DNA from: Amyloporia xantha | Lineage: Eukaryota; Basidiomycota; Agaricomycetes; Polyporales; Adustoporiaceae | Reading direction: 5' to 3' | DNA: 64,000 bases | NCBI GenBank assembly: GCA_036971615.1 | Contig: JAYKKR010000020.1 | Location: 310,001 to 374,000 of the forward strand | Part shown: piece after piece, positions 36,057-48,265 of the stretch | Layout: every line of letters starts with the position of its first letter | Numbering within the stretch: the first letter of the stretch is position 1 | Program-made: the position numbers and the translations under genes | Notes under the pieces: model-generated | What the model saw: only the letters and a program-made list of their open reading frames with translations | Database searches by the model: none | Told to the model about the DNA's origin: nothing

Positions 36057-39000
36057 TCTTCGATTCTCGTTAAACGTATAGCTACGCCTAGCTTCTGCCT
36101 GAGCTACATAGAGGTGTCATACAATGGTTGTTCCATCAGGAAAAACCATATTAGTCCCAGGCTGCTCTAAGAGCATCCAAGAGCATCCTAGAGACTTCAG
36201 AGTATTCAAAGTACTCAGAGTAGCCAGAGTGCTCTTAAACTTAGTTGACATGAGATTTCTTTCTCAGAGTAACCCAGAGTAACCTGAAAGAAGCCTGAGA
36301 GTGCTCTTAGATGACCCTATGTAGTCTTTTTTCATCTCTCACATCTCATTATAGTTTGTATCAGAGCACTCTCAAGGTTACAGTATTTATAATAGAACAT
36401 AGCAGTATATTCACAAATAATATACACACAAAAGATAATCTAATACTAGCAGCCATAATAATTACATACAATGAAATAGCTCAAGACAGAAATGTCCATA
36501 TCACCAAACTAATGTTGTTACTCAGTATACAGTAATATAAAATGCAAAGCTGAAAGACGTACACAAGATCTATAAAATATTCTGTAGTGTGGCCAAAATA
36601 TATGAGAATCTAACAGACGAATTCAGATAAAGTCCAATTAGCTGAAGAAGCAAGACAAAGTACTCACATAAATCGTCTTGTCACAGTAAACTGAAGCCGA
36701 ATGGCATAGGTGATAATACTCTAAGAATTTACAAAGAGTCAACAAAGGGATGGAGATAGAAGTGAATGACTTACACGATATGGACATAATCAAAATTACA
36801 GTTCATCTTGTGGCAAGCATCTATAGATACAATTCTTTAGTTTGGCTTAGAAATGGAGGAGGAAAATAACGACTTACATGTCAGAGATATTCTCATCAAA
36901 ACCTCAGACAGCCACTCACCATTCATCACAACTCCTCAGAAGGGACGAGATGATTTATGCAACTAAGTGCACGCCATCTGTCATATATAATGGACACGTC
37001 AACTGGCAAGAATGTCAGAGATAGACTTACCTTACTTTTTGATTGTATGATGACAGCCAAGAGCCAGCTTTCAATGTCGGAGATTTGGATTGTGATTAGA
37101 GATAGAAACAGTGTCAGTTATTCATAGATACAGATGAGAATAAAAAGAAGATATAGAATTACCTGTGGCCGCAATAAGCAGTGACTCATATGCCCTGCCA
37201 GCACATCGTCATACCTGAGGAAGAACCAGTGAGAGAGACAGCAACAGATTACTAGAAGTCACCAAATATAGGCCAGAGATGAGAAGAATACCATGAGTGA
37301 ACAGAAACAAGCAGAAATGTGAAGTGGCATGAAAGAAGATGAAGCAAGGTGGGTGTTGAGGAAGAAGAGAAAGAACGACCATGAGTGCCTAATTTGGGTG
37401 TCAGTCTGTCGCGTCAAACTGACACCTGTTCTGGGAACCCTGGATTAGGGTCAGCAGGGACTTAGACGTATTTGCACTTCTCCTCAGCAATTCTTTCTTG
37501 CTGCTACCTTCCTATATCTATGCTCTTTGCTGTCTTGGATCTCACAAACTGTTGACTAGGGACTCTGACTCAGTATCTATGGCTTTTGGGCATCTCTTTT
37601 CCATTGGAACTTCAGTGAGCACAGACGGTTGCTCTGTGCCTGCTCTGCACTATATAGGAATTTCTGTGAGTAATCCTTCTCTCTTTCTTATTTCCTATTC
37701 TTGGAGAATAGTCTCAGGACTGTCTAAGCATGCTGGGTGGAGTTTGGAAGGAGATTTGGAGGGGTTGGAGGGTTGGAGATGGAATGGGCGCTTTTTTGAG
37801 GTTTTGATCAGAGGATAACTGGGGATCCATTGTGAGTTATCATTTCGCTTTTATACCATTCTATTCGCATTGTCAAGCTCTTCCAGACGAGCCCTTGCTC
37901 ATCCAAATCTGTCCACTACTTTGTCTTCTATTGCTGTTTTTCATCAAAAACTTCGTCTTGTCCATATCTCAGGAACCCATGGATGGTTTCCTTTGATTGT
38001 TGGATAGAATGAAAGCCCTAATCGCAGGCTTTCAGACGATATATACATTTGTGGGTCTGCATCCAGTGGTGTCTGTTCTATGGTTGCATGTTGAACGACC
38101 TCCTCCTCATTCTCCTATTCCTCACATACACCTTTTCTATCCCTTCCTGTACTAACTCATTACATTTTTCAACTATCTGACACTCCTTTATTTCCCTATT
38201 CATTTAGCTGCAGCCTCTTTCCTTGGCCAGAGGCTGTATTTTCAATACTGTGAGACGTCTTATCCCATTTCACCTCAGACCTTTGATCTCTGACTTTTGA
38301 CTGTCCACTGTCAGTGGAAGGAAGTATTGGTGGATGCTTGGAGTATAAATGAGAGGAGGGATGAATGTGTGCAGAAGCACAGAGGTGAGTACACATATTA
38401 TGCCCCTACTTCTATTCACTTCTAATACAAGTACACTCTTTTCAAGTTTATACTACTCAGTACCTGTATCACCCTTCTTTCTCTCTCCATTATATTCCTG
38501 CTATTCAATAGCCTTTTGTGCTTATTCTGTATAAATTTATATGTCCCATATTCAATATTTCCATTTTTATTAGTACAGCAGCTCACCTTCACATGTATTT
38601 AAGCTAAATAATCTTAATGTAACACAGAAAGTGAAGAGAATGATAGTGAATATAGGATACTATAGTTATTTTATAGCCAGTGGAAAATGTAGCTCAAATA
38701 ATGCATATTAGAGATGCCAGCAATTTATTATACAAGCCAGTGAGAATACAGTCTATTTACATATTATACTGTTCAGAATAATTTATTGTAGCTTTAGAAA
38801 TATACTACAGTTTCCCAAAGAAACAAAAGCTAGCCTAGGATGCTCTGAGAAATTTAAAATATCTCAGAGCAACTCAGAGCAGCTCAGGTCAACCTCAGAT
38901 GCTCTGAGATAACCTGAGTTACTCTGAGAAAACTCATATATCTCAGAGCACCCTAGGTTACCCCAGAGAAAAAGTGTTTTTCCTGATGTCAAGTGGACAA

Positions 39001-40641
39001 GTAAGAGGTAGTCTTACTTTGATAAGACTCGCAGTGCCATCCAAAATGACAGCACAGTCAAAATTGAACTTGAGAAGATCACGGATTGGAATTCCATGAA
39101 GTAGAGGGGGTGAGTGTACAGAGTCTATTAAGGCCTACAAAATCAGGAGATCTATAGAATTGACATACGAAACTGAAGCGTGCATGCTCACCCGAAGCTC
39201 ACTCAGAGACTCTTGCTGGCTTTCTTCCTGAGCTTCTAGTACGTGCTTAATAGCAACGATCCTACTCATACATGCGTTATACAGTTCCAATGGTACACGA
39301 GATTCTTGAAGAGCTTGCCACCTGAACCGGGCACTCAGAGACAGTTCGAGGGCTTGATCCAAGATGTTGTGCCGGTCCGCAGCCTGCACGTCAAGTTGCG
39401 CGAGGAGAGAATTGCTGGTACGCTTGATGTCCTTGAGACATGGATCATCCAAGAGAGGTCCTATGATATATTCAAATTCGTCCTGGTTTCTAGATCAGAT
39501 GGACAAGTCCAGCGACGGATCAACACCTGACGACGTACTTCAGGTGCCATGAGAATATTCCTTCGGCTCCGAATCTCATTCATTTTGCTCTCTATTGATT
39601 CAACCTCTCTCTGACTGGCCTCAAGACTTAATTGGAAGGTGCATAAAGCGTCGTGAAATTCGGAGGCCTCTTCATCCGTCATTAATAGACGTGTGTCCTC
39701 GTAGAACTGGGCGCACTGCACAAAGACATTCCAAAGCTGTCGGTCAGGAAGGGCTCCTGCTTAGGAAGATTGTAATGTCTGACCGCACCTGATCCATTAT
39801 ATTTTGCACGGTAGACCCAAGAGAGCGCAAGGTGCAAAGATCGGTGAGCACCTTGGAAAACAGATTTGTTTCTCGCGCTTTGCGTGCTTGGTAGCACAGA
39901 CGCGCGACCACTCTCTCCCTGAACCTCTCGTTGTCAAAATCTGTGCTCTGCCAGTCTCCCAGTGTCTCCTGCATCGCCTCAGTGCTCCTATGGCATGTTT
40001 CCATTGTTTCCCTTCTATTGTATCTGTTCTAGGACTTTCTAGCTCGTTCTAGGCTTATGCCACTCACTCCATTGTATTGGTGCCACAGTGGCACAATGCA
40101 CACTTTGAGTGGCAGTGGCACAATAGACCTTCTGTCCATTGTGCCACTCCCCATTGTTCTACTTCCATTGTGCCACCCTCTATTGTTCTCTATCTCTATT
40201 GTTCTCTATCATATATATAGACCCTAGAGTCCTCAGCCTGGTCCCCACCAGTTGCTTACTTGGACTCTAGGTATGTTGTATCCCTTACATCCTTAATACA
40301 CCAGTTGCTTACTTGGACTCTAGCCCACTTGTGGCTCTCTCAGTCCCTTAGTGCTGCGCCTTAGCTGTTAGCTGCACCTTAGCCATTTGACACTCGTTTT
40401 GTTTCAGAATGCGGCGTGCAGGGAACTTAAGATGTTTGCCCAGGTTCTCAGCTTTGATGCCTAATGCGGCCAACTCACTGGCAATTATCAGACGAATAGC
40501 AATCGCTCTCGTGAAAGGTGGGCGAAAATGAGCCACTTACTTTTGCTCTGCGAGTTCTAGTCGAGCAGCTAGATCATATAGCTCAATTCGCGCAAGCTCG
40601 ATGCTGTTCATTGCATCGGCCACAGGGATGCTGTCAGACAT
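36011..40641 (-). CDS. Uncharacterised helical protein A (six-exon plan), two repeat insertions
   Basis: A soluble, strongly helical, coiled-coil-like protein of unknown function, paralogous to the next gene (40955-42269). Transcript order: 40541-40641; exon 2 in two pieces (~40400-40477 and 39789-~40004); 39527-39736; 39192-39482; 39018-39134; 36011-36103. Starts MSDSIPVADAMNSIE. Exon number and intron phases (2,0,0,0,0) match the paralog. Two insertions stand out. About 0.4 kb of repeat DNA separates the two halves of exon 2. A 2855-bp DNA transposon fills the last intron, which would be about 59 bp without it. The last exon ends at 36011 after LRQKLGVAIRLTRIEEEF. If the exon-2 insert is not spliced out, the gene is dead. 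Confidence 0.55.
36134..38988. mobile_element. 2.86-kb DNA transposon with 13-bp terminal inverted repeats
   Basis: Ends are CATCAGGAAAAAC (36134-36146) and its inverse GTTTTTCCTGATG (38976-38988). Subterminal regions at both ends carry many copies of CTCAGAG/CTCTGAG, typical of transposase-binding arrays. The interior is AT-rich and has no recognisable transposase, so it is non-autonomous. No clear target duplication was seen. A hairpin (GGTGTCAGT ... ACTGACACC) lies near 37397-37424. It lies between a good splice donor and acceptor of the flanking gene. Confidence 0.72.
40005..40400. repeat. Repeat-derived insertion in exon 2 of helical protein A
   Basis: This stretch has no coding counterpart in the paralogous gene and contains mobile-DNA-like sequence. 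A 25-bp segment ending TTGCTTACTTGGACTCTAG occurs twice (40246-40270 and 40299-40323). There is a hairpin built on GTGGCACAAT near 40113-40149, and a TATATATAG box. It could be a solo LTR or MITE, but exact ends and a target duplication could not be fixed. Confidence 0.5.
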
Positions 40642-40954
40642 GGTTATATGATACAGGAAGTGATGGATATAATGGGTGATATTCGAGTTTGTGCCACTGT
40701 GGAATTCCTTCGAGTGGACGAACACGATACAAGCACGTCACACAAGTCGTGACCGTATGACGAAATTGGGATCTCGAGCGAGCGACCCTGCAGATGATTA
40801 AATTCAGAAACGTGGGCGAAGCTGCCAGTAATAGAGTACAGTATACAGATAGGCAGACGTCTAGAGACATTCATATGAAGAAAATGAACTAAACAAGCAA
40901 GAAGCCATCGATGCTGAGGTGGCTCGGCTGGGGAAGGACAATATAGGTGAAACT

Positions 40955-42269
40955 CTACCCAAGCTGAACACCTGTAGAAACCAGCCGGCAACGAACAGGA
41001 GAAATCACTTCCTGCATAAGACTTTGCATTGAACCTTCAAGATCCGTGCTAAGCTATGGCAGCGGATAACATATGTTAGAACCCTTAGCTGAGTGACATT
41101 GGCAACACTCACCTCTGCAAGCCGCACAAGACCTGCAGAAACGTTCCGATACGATTGATACGCAGATCGCAATTCTGACACACTGATTGTGGTTCCTCGA
41201 TGGTCACGTACTGATGCGGGCATCTTTTTGGCAGACCCGAAAATGTTCTAATCAGATGAGTTAAGTACTGTCAACGAGATACACAGGATAGACACACCTT
41301 TAGCCGCTCGATCAAGTCAGCCTGCACCACCTGCTGCGAATTGACTTCTTCGTACAACGACTTCCATCTTTGCAGCGTGTCGTTGTACCAATCTACAATC
41401 CTTCCTGGTAGGATGATTCCGTGAGAGGCGCAAAGTGGGTTATTTATCTTTATGAAGGCTTGTGCAACCTCATATGCCAAAAGATTACGCGTTTTGCGAC
41501 ATTCGACGAGTTGATCAAGGACTTGAGCGGATTCTGCGAGACTTTCATCGAATGCTGAGGGTGGACTCGAGAAGCTGTTGAGGATGACGTCCTGAAAATA
41601 TTCCTGTAGATACACATGTCTGAGTCAAGATGAACAGGATATAGGACATCCTGTGACGAACATCTGGCATAGATAGAGCTGAAAACAGATCTGCGGTATC
41701 TGCATATCGCGCTGCGAGGAAGTCGCATTGAGACATTACTGTGCATAGCTGTCGAGAGAAGACATCCAAGCGCTGCCGCACATCCTCGCGTTCCGCCTCT
41801 GACATGTAGTCACCGTACTTCTCAGTGAATGCTACACACTGCCGGTTGCCAATGTGAATCGCGTATATTATGCACAGATATCAAAGAACATACGTCGCAT
41901 AGAAGTCTACACACAGTAGACCGCTGTGTATTCAACTTTTGAACTTGTCGGATAGTTGAACCAGCGCATTATGCTTGTTGAACTTGCAGTAGTCCCATCG
42001 TAGCATTTCCATAGTATGACTGCGATATCTTTCATTGTCTCGGCAAAGGCGATCGACAGGCGGACGGAAAGGCTCTCCTGGAGACTTGAAATGGAGGGAT
42101 ATTAACGCCCTGAAAGGCATTTCATAAGCTGAGTATATTTTCGATGACGAGAGAAAACCGATGCCACTGACCTCGTAAGAGAATCGTCTAAAGAACCTAC
42201 AAGTGACATGAAGTTGTCCCGCTCAGTGGTGAGTCTCTGCATTGCTTCTTCGCGCGTGACTAAAGACAT
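40955..42269 (-). CDS. Uncharacterised helical protein B (paralog of protein A)
   Basis: A 320-residue, mostly helical soluble protein with no recognised domain. Six exons in transcript order: 42172-42269, 41962-42109, 41662-41838, 41298-41603, 41113-41247 and 40955-41053, all in phase. It starts MSLVTREEAMQRLTTERDN and ends LSTDLEGSMQSLMQEVISP. Alignable blocks with protein A include YMSEAEREDVRQRL versus LMTDEEASEFHDAL, and the junction SAGLVRLAE|LSTD versus DGTASLIK|LRQK. The donor at 41661 (GTTCGT) is weak but is the one that keeps frame. Long heptad-like runs suggest coiled-coil assembly. Confidence 0.65.
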
Positions 42270-42786
42270 TGGGATGAATAGTCCAGGTAGGTAAACAGGA
42301 GCCCAAAAGCAAAAGCTGCAGAATGATGTCAAGAGGAAGACAGCACCTTCGAATGTCTTTGTCCTCCATTTTGACTTCTTATGCCAGTGGCGACCATGTA
42401 CCGCGCACATGGAGGCGGGACGGGTGTAGCCGAATAGCTATGAATTTAGATCCCGCGCGATTCTGCTAACCGCCCGTACCTTGAATAAGCCTACACTTTC
42501 AGCGGGTTTGACACCAGTTCGACCTGAAGTCAAGGGCACCGACTAATATCAGTCGCTCAGGGGCAAAGACATAGGAAAATCAACACAAACATGTTTTGGC
42601 ATTTTTGCGCAATTGTCGGTCAAATACCATGTAGCTGCGTATATCCGAGCCCATCATATTGTCTGTCAACTTGCAAAAACAACGATGATCATGGGGACCC
42701 GCGGTGGAAGTGAGTTGCACAGTACGAACGATCTGATGATGATCGAAGGAGCCCCAAGCCTTGAATCTTGAAAAAGGTATTCATCG

Positions 42787-45131
42787 CTAAAGCTCGCGAG
42801 CATTCTAGCACAGCAATCCCACTAAATCACGAGAATGATTGAAAATAGATATAAGTAACGTACCCACTTCAAACAAGGCTGATCCTTCCGCTCATCTGGC
42901 ATACGGTGGGGCTGAATAAGACCGTACGTTGGAGTAACCTGTAGGTACAGATCAGAGATGATGACGGAAGTAGGCAGGGTGGTAGCGTAGTATGTGCAAC
43001 GAAGTTAATAGAGAAATTGCCAGCTTGCGATGTAGGAAGACCGATATTCAGTATACACGGATACTTAGTATACCAGAAATTACTTAAGATCACAAACCTG
43101 AGGGTAAGGTACATACGAGAAGCATGCATGTCCCCAATCTCGTAGGATTCAAGTGCACTGATCGTATTTCTTCACCGCTGATTTGACCAAGGGAGAGCGC
43201 AACAGATGTGCTGGGTGGGATAAGTTCTAATCGTAGAAATCAGAACAATAGTAACATATCGTACCGGTCACCAATGCTCTGACGGTGAAATGTTCATAAT
43301 ACACACCAAACCTGCTCCGATCAGCCAATCTCCTCTCTGTAAGACTGCTTTGAAGTCCGAGTCGCGAAGGAGTGAAGGTACAATCAGGAAGAGCGCTATT
43401 GTCGGCAATGTAGACTGGGAAATAGACCTTCGATCGCCGATCCATGCCATCCATTTCAACAATCTCGAGACCCCGCATATACACAAATGACTGTCTTCAT
43501 CTATATTGGTCAAGCCACGGAGACTAATGGCGACTCGCCACGCGCTAAATCGGCATTTCCCAGACTCGGATACACGCGCTATTTGTAATAATCTGAGCAT
43601 ATTGCATAACAATACGAAGACGCATGTACATGGATAACTAAGTACGAGGCAAAACGGATACAGAAGCAAGACATGCATGAGATCCTCAAAGCGGAGGGCG
43701 AGCAATAACCCAAGCAGTGCGAGGACAGATACGCAATAACGTTTGAGAAGGTGACGTTCTGCTTAATGCTAAAGGCATCTTATGTGTTCTCGATGCAATT
43801 GACAGCTGTTTTGTTGCATGAGATGTGAAGCTCTTATAAGTGGCGCATTGTAACACTTACGAGGAACCGACTCGCGCGCACGTTTCTTCTCCCTTCCTCC
43901 GTAGGTAGTGAGTGTCTTCGCCTTGACCCAACGAGGTTCTCCTGACAAGAGCACGTGGAGTCTGTAATTCTCCATAGTGGGATGAGGATGGTTAGCATGG
44001 ATAGTCATCCAGCCTTCCGCAGTCCACATCCACATTTGAGCTTTGTCGTCGTAATGATGGATGTAAAGGTCGCCATTCGCGGCCTGAAGCCCACTTTGAG
44101 GCTGAATGATAGGTGTGATGCTTTTAGACAGGAACCAAACAGTCTTTTCATTGCGCTTGTAAATCCCATGTTCGAATCGTTGAACGGTGATGGACCCGCT
44201 AGATCCATCGGATTTCATCGCTAACGTTTCGGTAGTGGCTTCCGTGTCATCGCTTTCCAAAGACGGAGTATCCCTAGAACAATACTTGTTAGAGTAATAT
44301 AGGAGGACATTTAGAGACGCACGCTGTGCTGGAATAGAGTGGTGCCTTGCCCTTCACGCACGGTTCTGGCCTAGATACCACGGCATTTTTAGCACAAGTA
44401 GGGAGATTGTCTCATATGGCACCGACCTCGTAGGTTCAGGAACAATTCTAATTTGCTTTTGAGGCAAGAAGATCTAGAGATCGACTTGAAGTAAGTCCTA
44501 ACATAAGACTGGACGGCATAACATACAGGTGCGTCCCTAATCACACCGGCAGTATGCCTAGACACACCAGGAGCGGTATTAGATCCACCGCATCCAGTGC
44601 TCGGATCATCTGGCGCAGGAGAAAAGACGAATTGGGTACGGGGGTGGGAGCGGATCTCGCCTAACCGCTTACTTGCAGCGCTAGCATAGCTGTGGGTCAA
44701 TTTGTTATGCATTTCGCAGTGCAGAGTCAGCTAACACTTACTTTGCAACCACAGGCGCACAAAGGTGTCGACGTCGAAGTAAGACATAGTTGGGACGCAT
44801 GTTCTCAGGTGTCTAAATCTGTATAAGCGACAGCATGGAGTATATAGCTAACACTTACATCACTCTCGAGAAGGAGTGCAGGAAAGTCCGGATCCTTGAC
44901 GTAAAAGGTAACTGGAGATTTGGGTTCTATCATGGCTCTCTCGATCTCTGGCGCCTGGCGAGAGAGGTTCCAGCGGAAGCAGTGGGGAATTTCGAAGCCA
45001 TATGAGAGAGGTCCTCTAATATACCTCGGTAGTCGTCGGATTGGCGAGCTCCAGTTCAACAGATCAAAGCGACCCTGAGTCCGATGAGCCTTCATTTGCA
45101 TAGATTGCTGTGCTTCACTGTCCCCGTCCAT
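42787..45131 (-). CDS. Uncharacterised membrane protein, eleven-exon model
   Basis: No family recognised. A fully phase-consistent model in transcript order is 44859-45131, 44742-44812, 44527-44689, 44427-44473, 44323-44370, 43861-44273, 43574-43761, 43265-43490, 43117-43226, 42864-42938 and 42787-42804, giving 543 residues. Start MDGDSEAQQSMQMKAHRTQ. The middle holds an ordered block (RFEHGIYKRNEKTVWFLSK ... AEGWMTIHANHPHPTMENY). Then come about two hydrophobic helices (VSVLALLGLLLAL; VLLLYPFCLVLSYPC), and a soluble C-terminal part (LEIVEMDGMDRRSKVYFPVY). An alternative reads on through exon 7 in one frame with two further helices and ends near 43149. The longer model is preferred because every later junction fits. 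Confidence 0.55.
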
Positions 45132-45389
45132 AGTCTACGGGGCTCCTGGTTCGTGGCACAATAGAAATAACATAAAAGCACTGTAGAGCACAATGCGGCT
45201 GCGCCCTCCACGTGTTATGGAGTCGTGATCAGTTGATCAACGGTCGGGGACGAGACTGTTGAATAATAAAGATGTCCTGCTGTATTCAACTCGTTTTGGG
45301 ATGCGCTTTGGTAACCAAGAAAAACTGATTCATAATGCAAAAAGGCGGGCATGTCACGAAAATAGTAACTTTAGTACAGGAAAAGTAGC

Positions 45390-46064
45390 TCATGCACTGA
45401 ACGAAGCGACTTCTAGGAATTTATACTGTCCGTGTAACCAGTTTAAACCGGCACCAACCTCCTTCAGATGAACTACGGACTCCGCCACATGGTGCCAGAG
45501 GCTTGCTACCGAGCAACACCCATCACTTACTGTCTCCGTGCCTCCATATACCTCCCTCGCGTCGCGCTCGAACTCATGCAGTACTAGAAGCATCGATATG
45601 ACGCTCGAGATGCCATTCGCTGTCTCTGAGGAGCCCAGATCGAAACTCTCCAATAGGTATCGACAGCGATGTGTGTCCTGCGGATCGCGAGCTATGAACG
45701 ATCGGCCTGACATACGCGTGTCCAAGGGAATCTGAGCTGCACAGTACGCGAGGACGGTTTTTTGCAGCATCGATAAGTGCGCTGATAGAGAGCTGAACAC
45801 CATCAGGCCCGTCTCTCCATTAACAAGGAGCTGTTCCGACGGAAGTATGATGGCGTCTAGGGAAAGCGGAAACAGACCAGCGACGATTGTGTCCACATCG
45901 CTCCTAGGGAGTAGGGATTTGATAGGAGAGCGCCAAGTGAAGCCAGCGCCAGGATTCTTTGCGTGAAGTAACGCACGGTGCGTGGTATGTTCCATATCAA
46001 TTGTTCTGGACATGCATGAGAAGGATTTACTCTGAAATATGGGTACATGAGCCCATTCAGTCAT
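45390..46064 (-). CDS. Uncharacterised 224-residue protein, single exon
   Basis: An uninterrupted minus-strand frame starting MTEWAHVPIFQSKSFSCMSR. The composition is that of a folded, mainly helical protein (LPSEQLLVNGETGLMVFSS, ISSVISMLLVLHEFERDARE). No signal peptide, membrane segment or known motif was seen. The satellite array begins about 50-100 bp upstream of its ATG, so its promoter would have to lie in or beyond the repeats. The start could be a downstream methionine. Confidence 0.5.
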   Translation of the reverse strand: MTEWAHVPIFQSKSFSCMSRTIDMEHTTHRALLHAKNPGAGFTWRSPIKSLLPRSDVDTIVAGLFPLSLDAIILPSEQLLVNGETGLMVFSSLSAHLSMLQKTVLAYCAAQIPLDTRMSGRSFIARDPQDTHRCRYLLESFDLGSSETANGISSVISMLLVLHEFERDAREVYGGTETVSDGCCSVASLWHHVAESVVHLKEVGAGLNWLHGQYKFLEVASFSA

Positions 46065-46109
46065 TATAGCCTACTCTATAGGGAGAGATATGGGTGAAAT
46101 TTTTATTAC

Positions 46110-47370
46110 TTAGTAAGGAGAGCGGACGTCGGCCGACGCCATCGCTATAGCCTGCAGTGCAGGGTCGGCCGAGAGGGTATAATATAGCCTGTAGATACGG
46201 CGCGGCCGAGTGCGCCATATTTCCCTGGTATATTCTCGCCTTCAAGTAGCGTCGGCCGAGAGGGTATAATATAGCCTTTAGATACGGCGCGGCCGACTGC
46301 GCCATATTTCCGTAGTATATTCTCGCCTTCAAGTAGCGTCGGCCGAGAGGGTATAATATAGCCTTTAGATACGGCGCGGCCGACTGCGCCATATTTCTGC
46401 GGTATATTCTCGCCTTCAAGTAGTGTCGGCCGAGGGCTATAATATAGCCTTTAGATACGGCGCGGCCGAGTGCGCCATATTTCTGTGGTATATTCTCGCC
46501 TGCAAGTAGTGTCGGCCGAGGGCTATAATATAGCCTTTAGATACGGCGCGGCCGACTGCGCCATATTGCTGTGGTATATTCTCGCCTTCAAGTAGTGTCG
46601 GCCGAGGGCTATAATATAGCCTTCAGATATGGCGCGGCCGAGTGCGCCATATTTCTGTGGTATATTCTCGCCTGCAAGTAGTGTCGGCCGAGGGCTATAA
46701 TATAGCCTGTAGACACGGCGCGGCCGACTGCGCCATATTATCGTGGTATATTCTCGCCTTGAAGTAGTGTCGGCCGAGGGCTATAATATAGCCTTTAGAT
46801 ACGGCGCGGCCGAGTGCGCCATATTTCTGTGGTATATTCTCGCCTGCAAGTAGTGTCGGCCGAGGGCTATAATATAGCCTTTAGATACGGCGCGGCCGAC
46901 TGCGCCATATTGCTGTGGTATATTCTCGCCTTCAAGTAGTGTCGGCCGAGGGCTATAATATAGCCTTCAGATATGGCGCGGCCGAGTGCGCCATATTTCT
47001 GTGGTATATTCTCGCCTGCAAGTAGTGTCGGCCGAGGGCTATAATATAGCCTGTAGACACGGCGCGGCCGACTGCGCCATATTATCGTGGTATATTCTCG
47101 CCTTGAAGTAGTGTCGGCCGAGGGCTATAATATAGCCTTTAGATACGGCGCGCCGACTGCGCCATATTTCTGTGGTATATTCTCGCCTGCAAGTAGTGTC
47201 GGCCGAGGGCTATAATATAGCCTTTAGATACGGCGCGGCCGACTGCGCCATATTTCTGTGGTATATTCTCGCCTGCAAGTAGTGTCGGCCGAGGGCTATA
47301 ATATAGCCTTTAGATACGGCGCGGCCGACTGCGCCATATTATCGTGGTATATTCTCGCCTTGAAGTAGTA
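46110..47370. repeat. Satellite array, 86-87 bp unit, about 14 copies
   Basis: Units contain GTCGGCCGAG, CTATAATATAGCC, GGCGCGGCCGA and TGCGCCATAT. GTCGGCCGAG starts at 46164, 46251, 46338, 46425, 46511, 46597, 46683 and onwards. The first three units are 87 bp and later ones ~86 bp. A four-unit block (~345 bp) beginning near 46500 recurs near 46845, so there is higher-order structure. The array ends near 47370 where the unit breaks off at AAGTAGTATATTCC. Confidence 0.93.
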
Positions 47371-47583
47371 TATTCCGCCCTATTGTTTCCTTTTCTACGC
47401 TTTAATTATATGCATTTCAATAAATCTCATGCTGTATGTATAATAATAATAATGCCTCGCCATCCATTAGGCTTTGCAATCTGTCATTCATCACGACGTT
47501 TCGTGTGTGGTCAGGTCAGTGGTGTGACTACAATTCAAAGCGCAAGGACTGATTGGCCATTTCCGACGGCTCCATACACCCCA

Positions 47584-47898
47584 CCCAAGACACGCGCAGA
47601 GACAGGGCCATCTTACATGTGTCCTTCAAAGGATCCAGCTGTGTGGACCCTTTGTGGGACACAGATCCAATGGCCATCTCAAGCGGCAGCATCGCGCTAT
47701 ATTCTACCGCTATACATATTTCATGTACGCTAAGGTCATTTGAACTTGATCTACCCACCTACCAGCATCTAATACATATTCTCGCCCAACCCAAGACACG
47801 CGCAGAGACTGGGCCATCTGATATGTGTCCTTCAAAGGATCCAGCTGTCTGGACCCTCTGCGGGACACAGATCCAATGGCCATCTCCAGCGGCAGCAT
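47584..47898. repeat. Pair of 109-bp direct repeats
   Basis: Copies 47584-47692 and 47790-47898 run from CCCAAGACACGCGCAGAGA to GCGGCAGCAT with few differences, about 206 bp apart. They lie just inside the presumed left end of the KDZ element. Confidence 0.88.
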
Positions 47899-48265
47899 GC
47901 GCTATGGAATCATGGCGCCACCATGTCCAGACGCGCTATGCAACCATGCGCCACGTACCTTGCCTGCCACATTGTGAGGCGTATGGCACGCAGGTGTTAT
48001 GATGTGCTGGCGCTGTTGGACGGGGCCATTTCATCCTTGCTACCCTGGGTCACCCAGAGGAATCGAATCACCGTCCACGTTTTGAGAGTACCCCTGATGC
48101 TGATGGACAATTCAGCTGCATCCGGAGTACTCATGGCGCGGAGGGCAACTCGATTCCACTGGTGAACGTAGAGAGCAAGGAGTTAATGGCTTTATCCAAC
48201 AGCGCCTTGCATGAATCCCGCATCCATGCAGACCATAAATTTGAAACTCACGTTAGAGAGTCAGA

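Noticed and set aside
36134..38988. Autonomous transposon with a transposase gene
   Set aside because: Longest frame (37498-37818) shows no transposase motif and the interior is AT-rich and stop-dense.
43149..43573. Second membrane-protein reading of the 43-kb gene
   Set aside because: It stays open but needs a weak donor and stops soon after the next exon; the alternative keeps phase through four further good introns.
46057..46419. Open frame encoding a repeated YLKARIYxGNMAQSAAPYLKA-type peptide
   Set aside because: It is a by-product of the satellite: the first units are 87 bp and keep frame, and the frame is lost once units become 86 bp.
46110..47370. CRISPR-like array
   Set aside because: Units are continuous without unique spacers, and the genome is eukaryotic.
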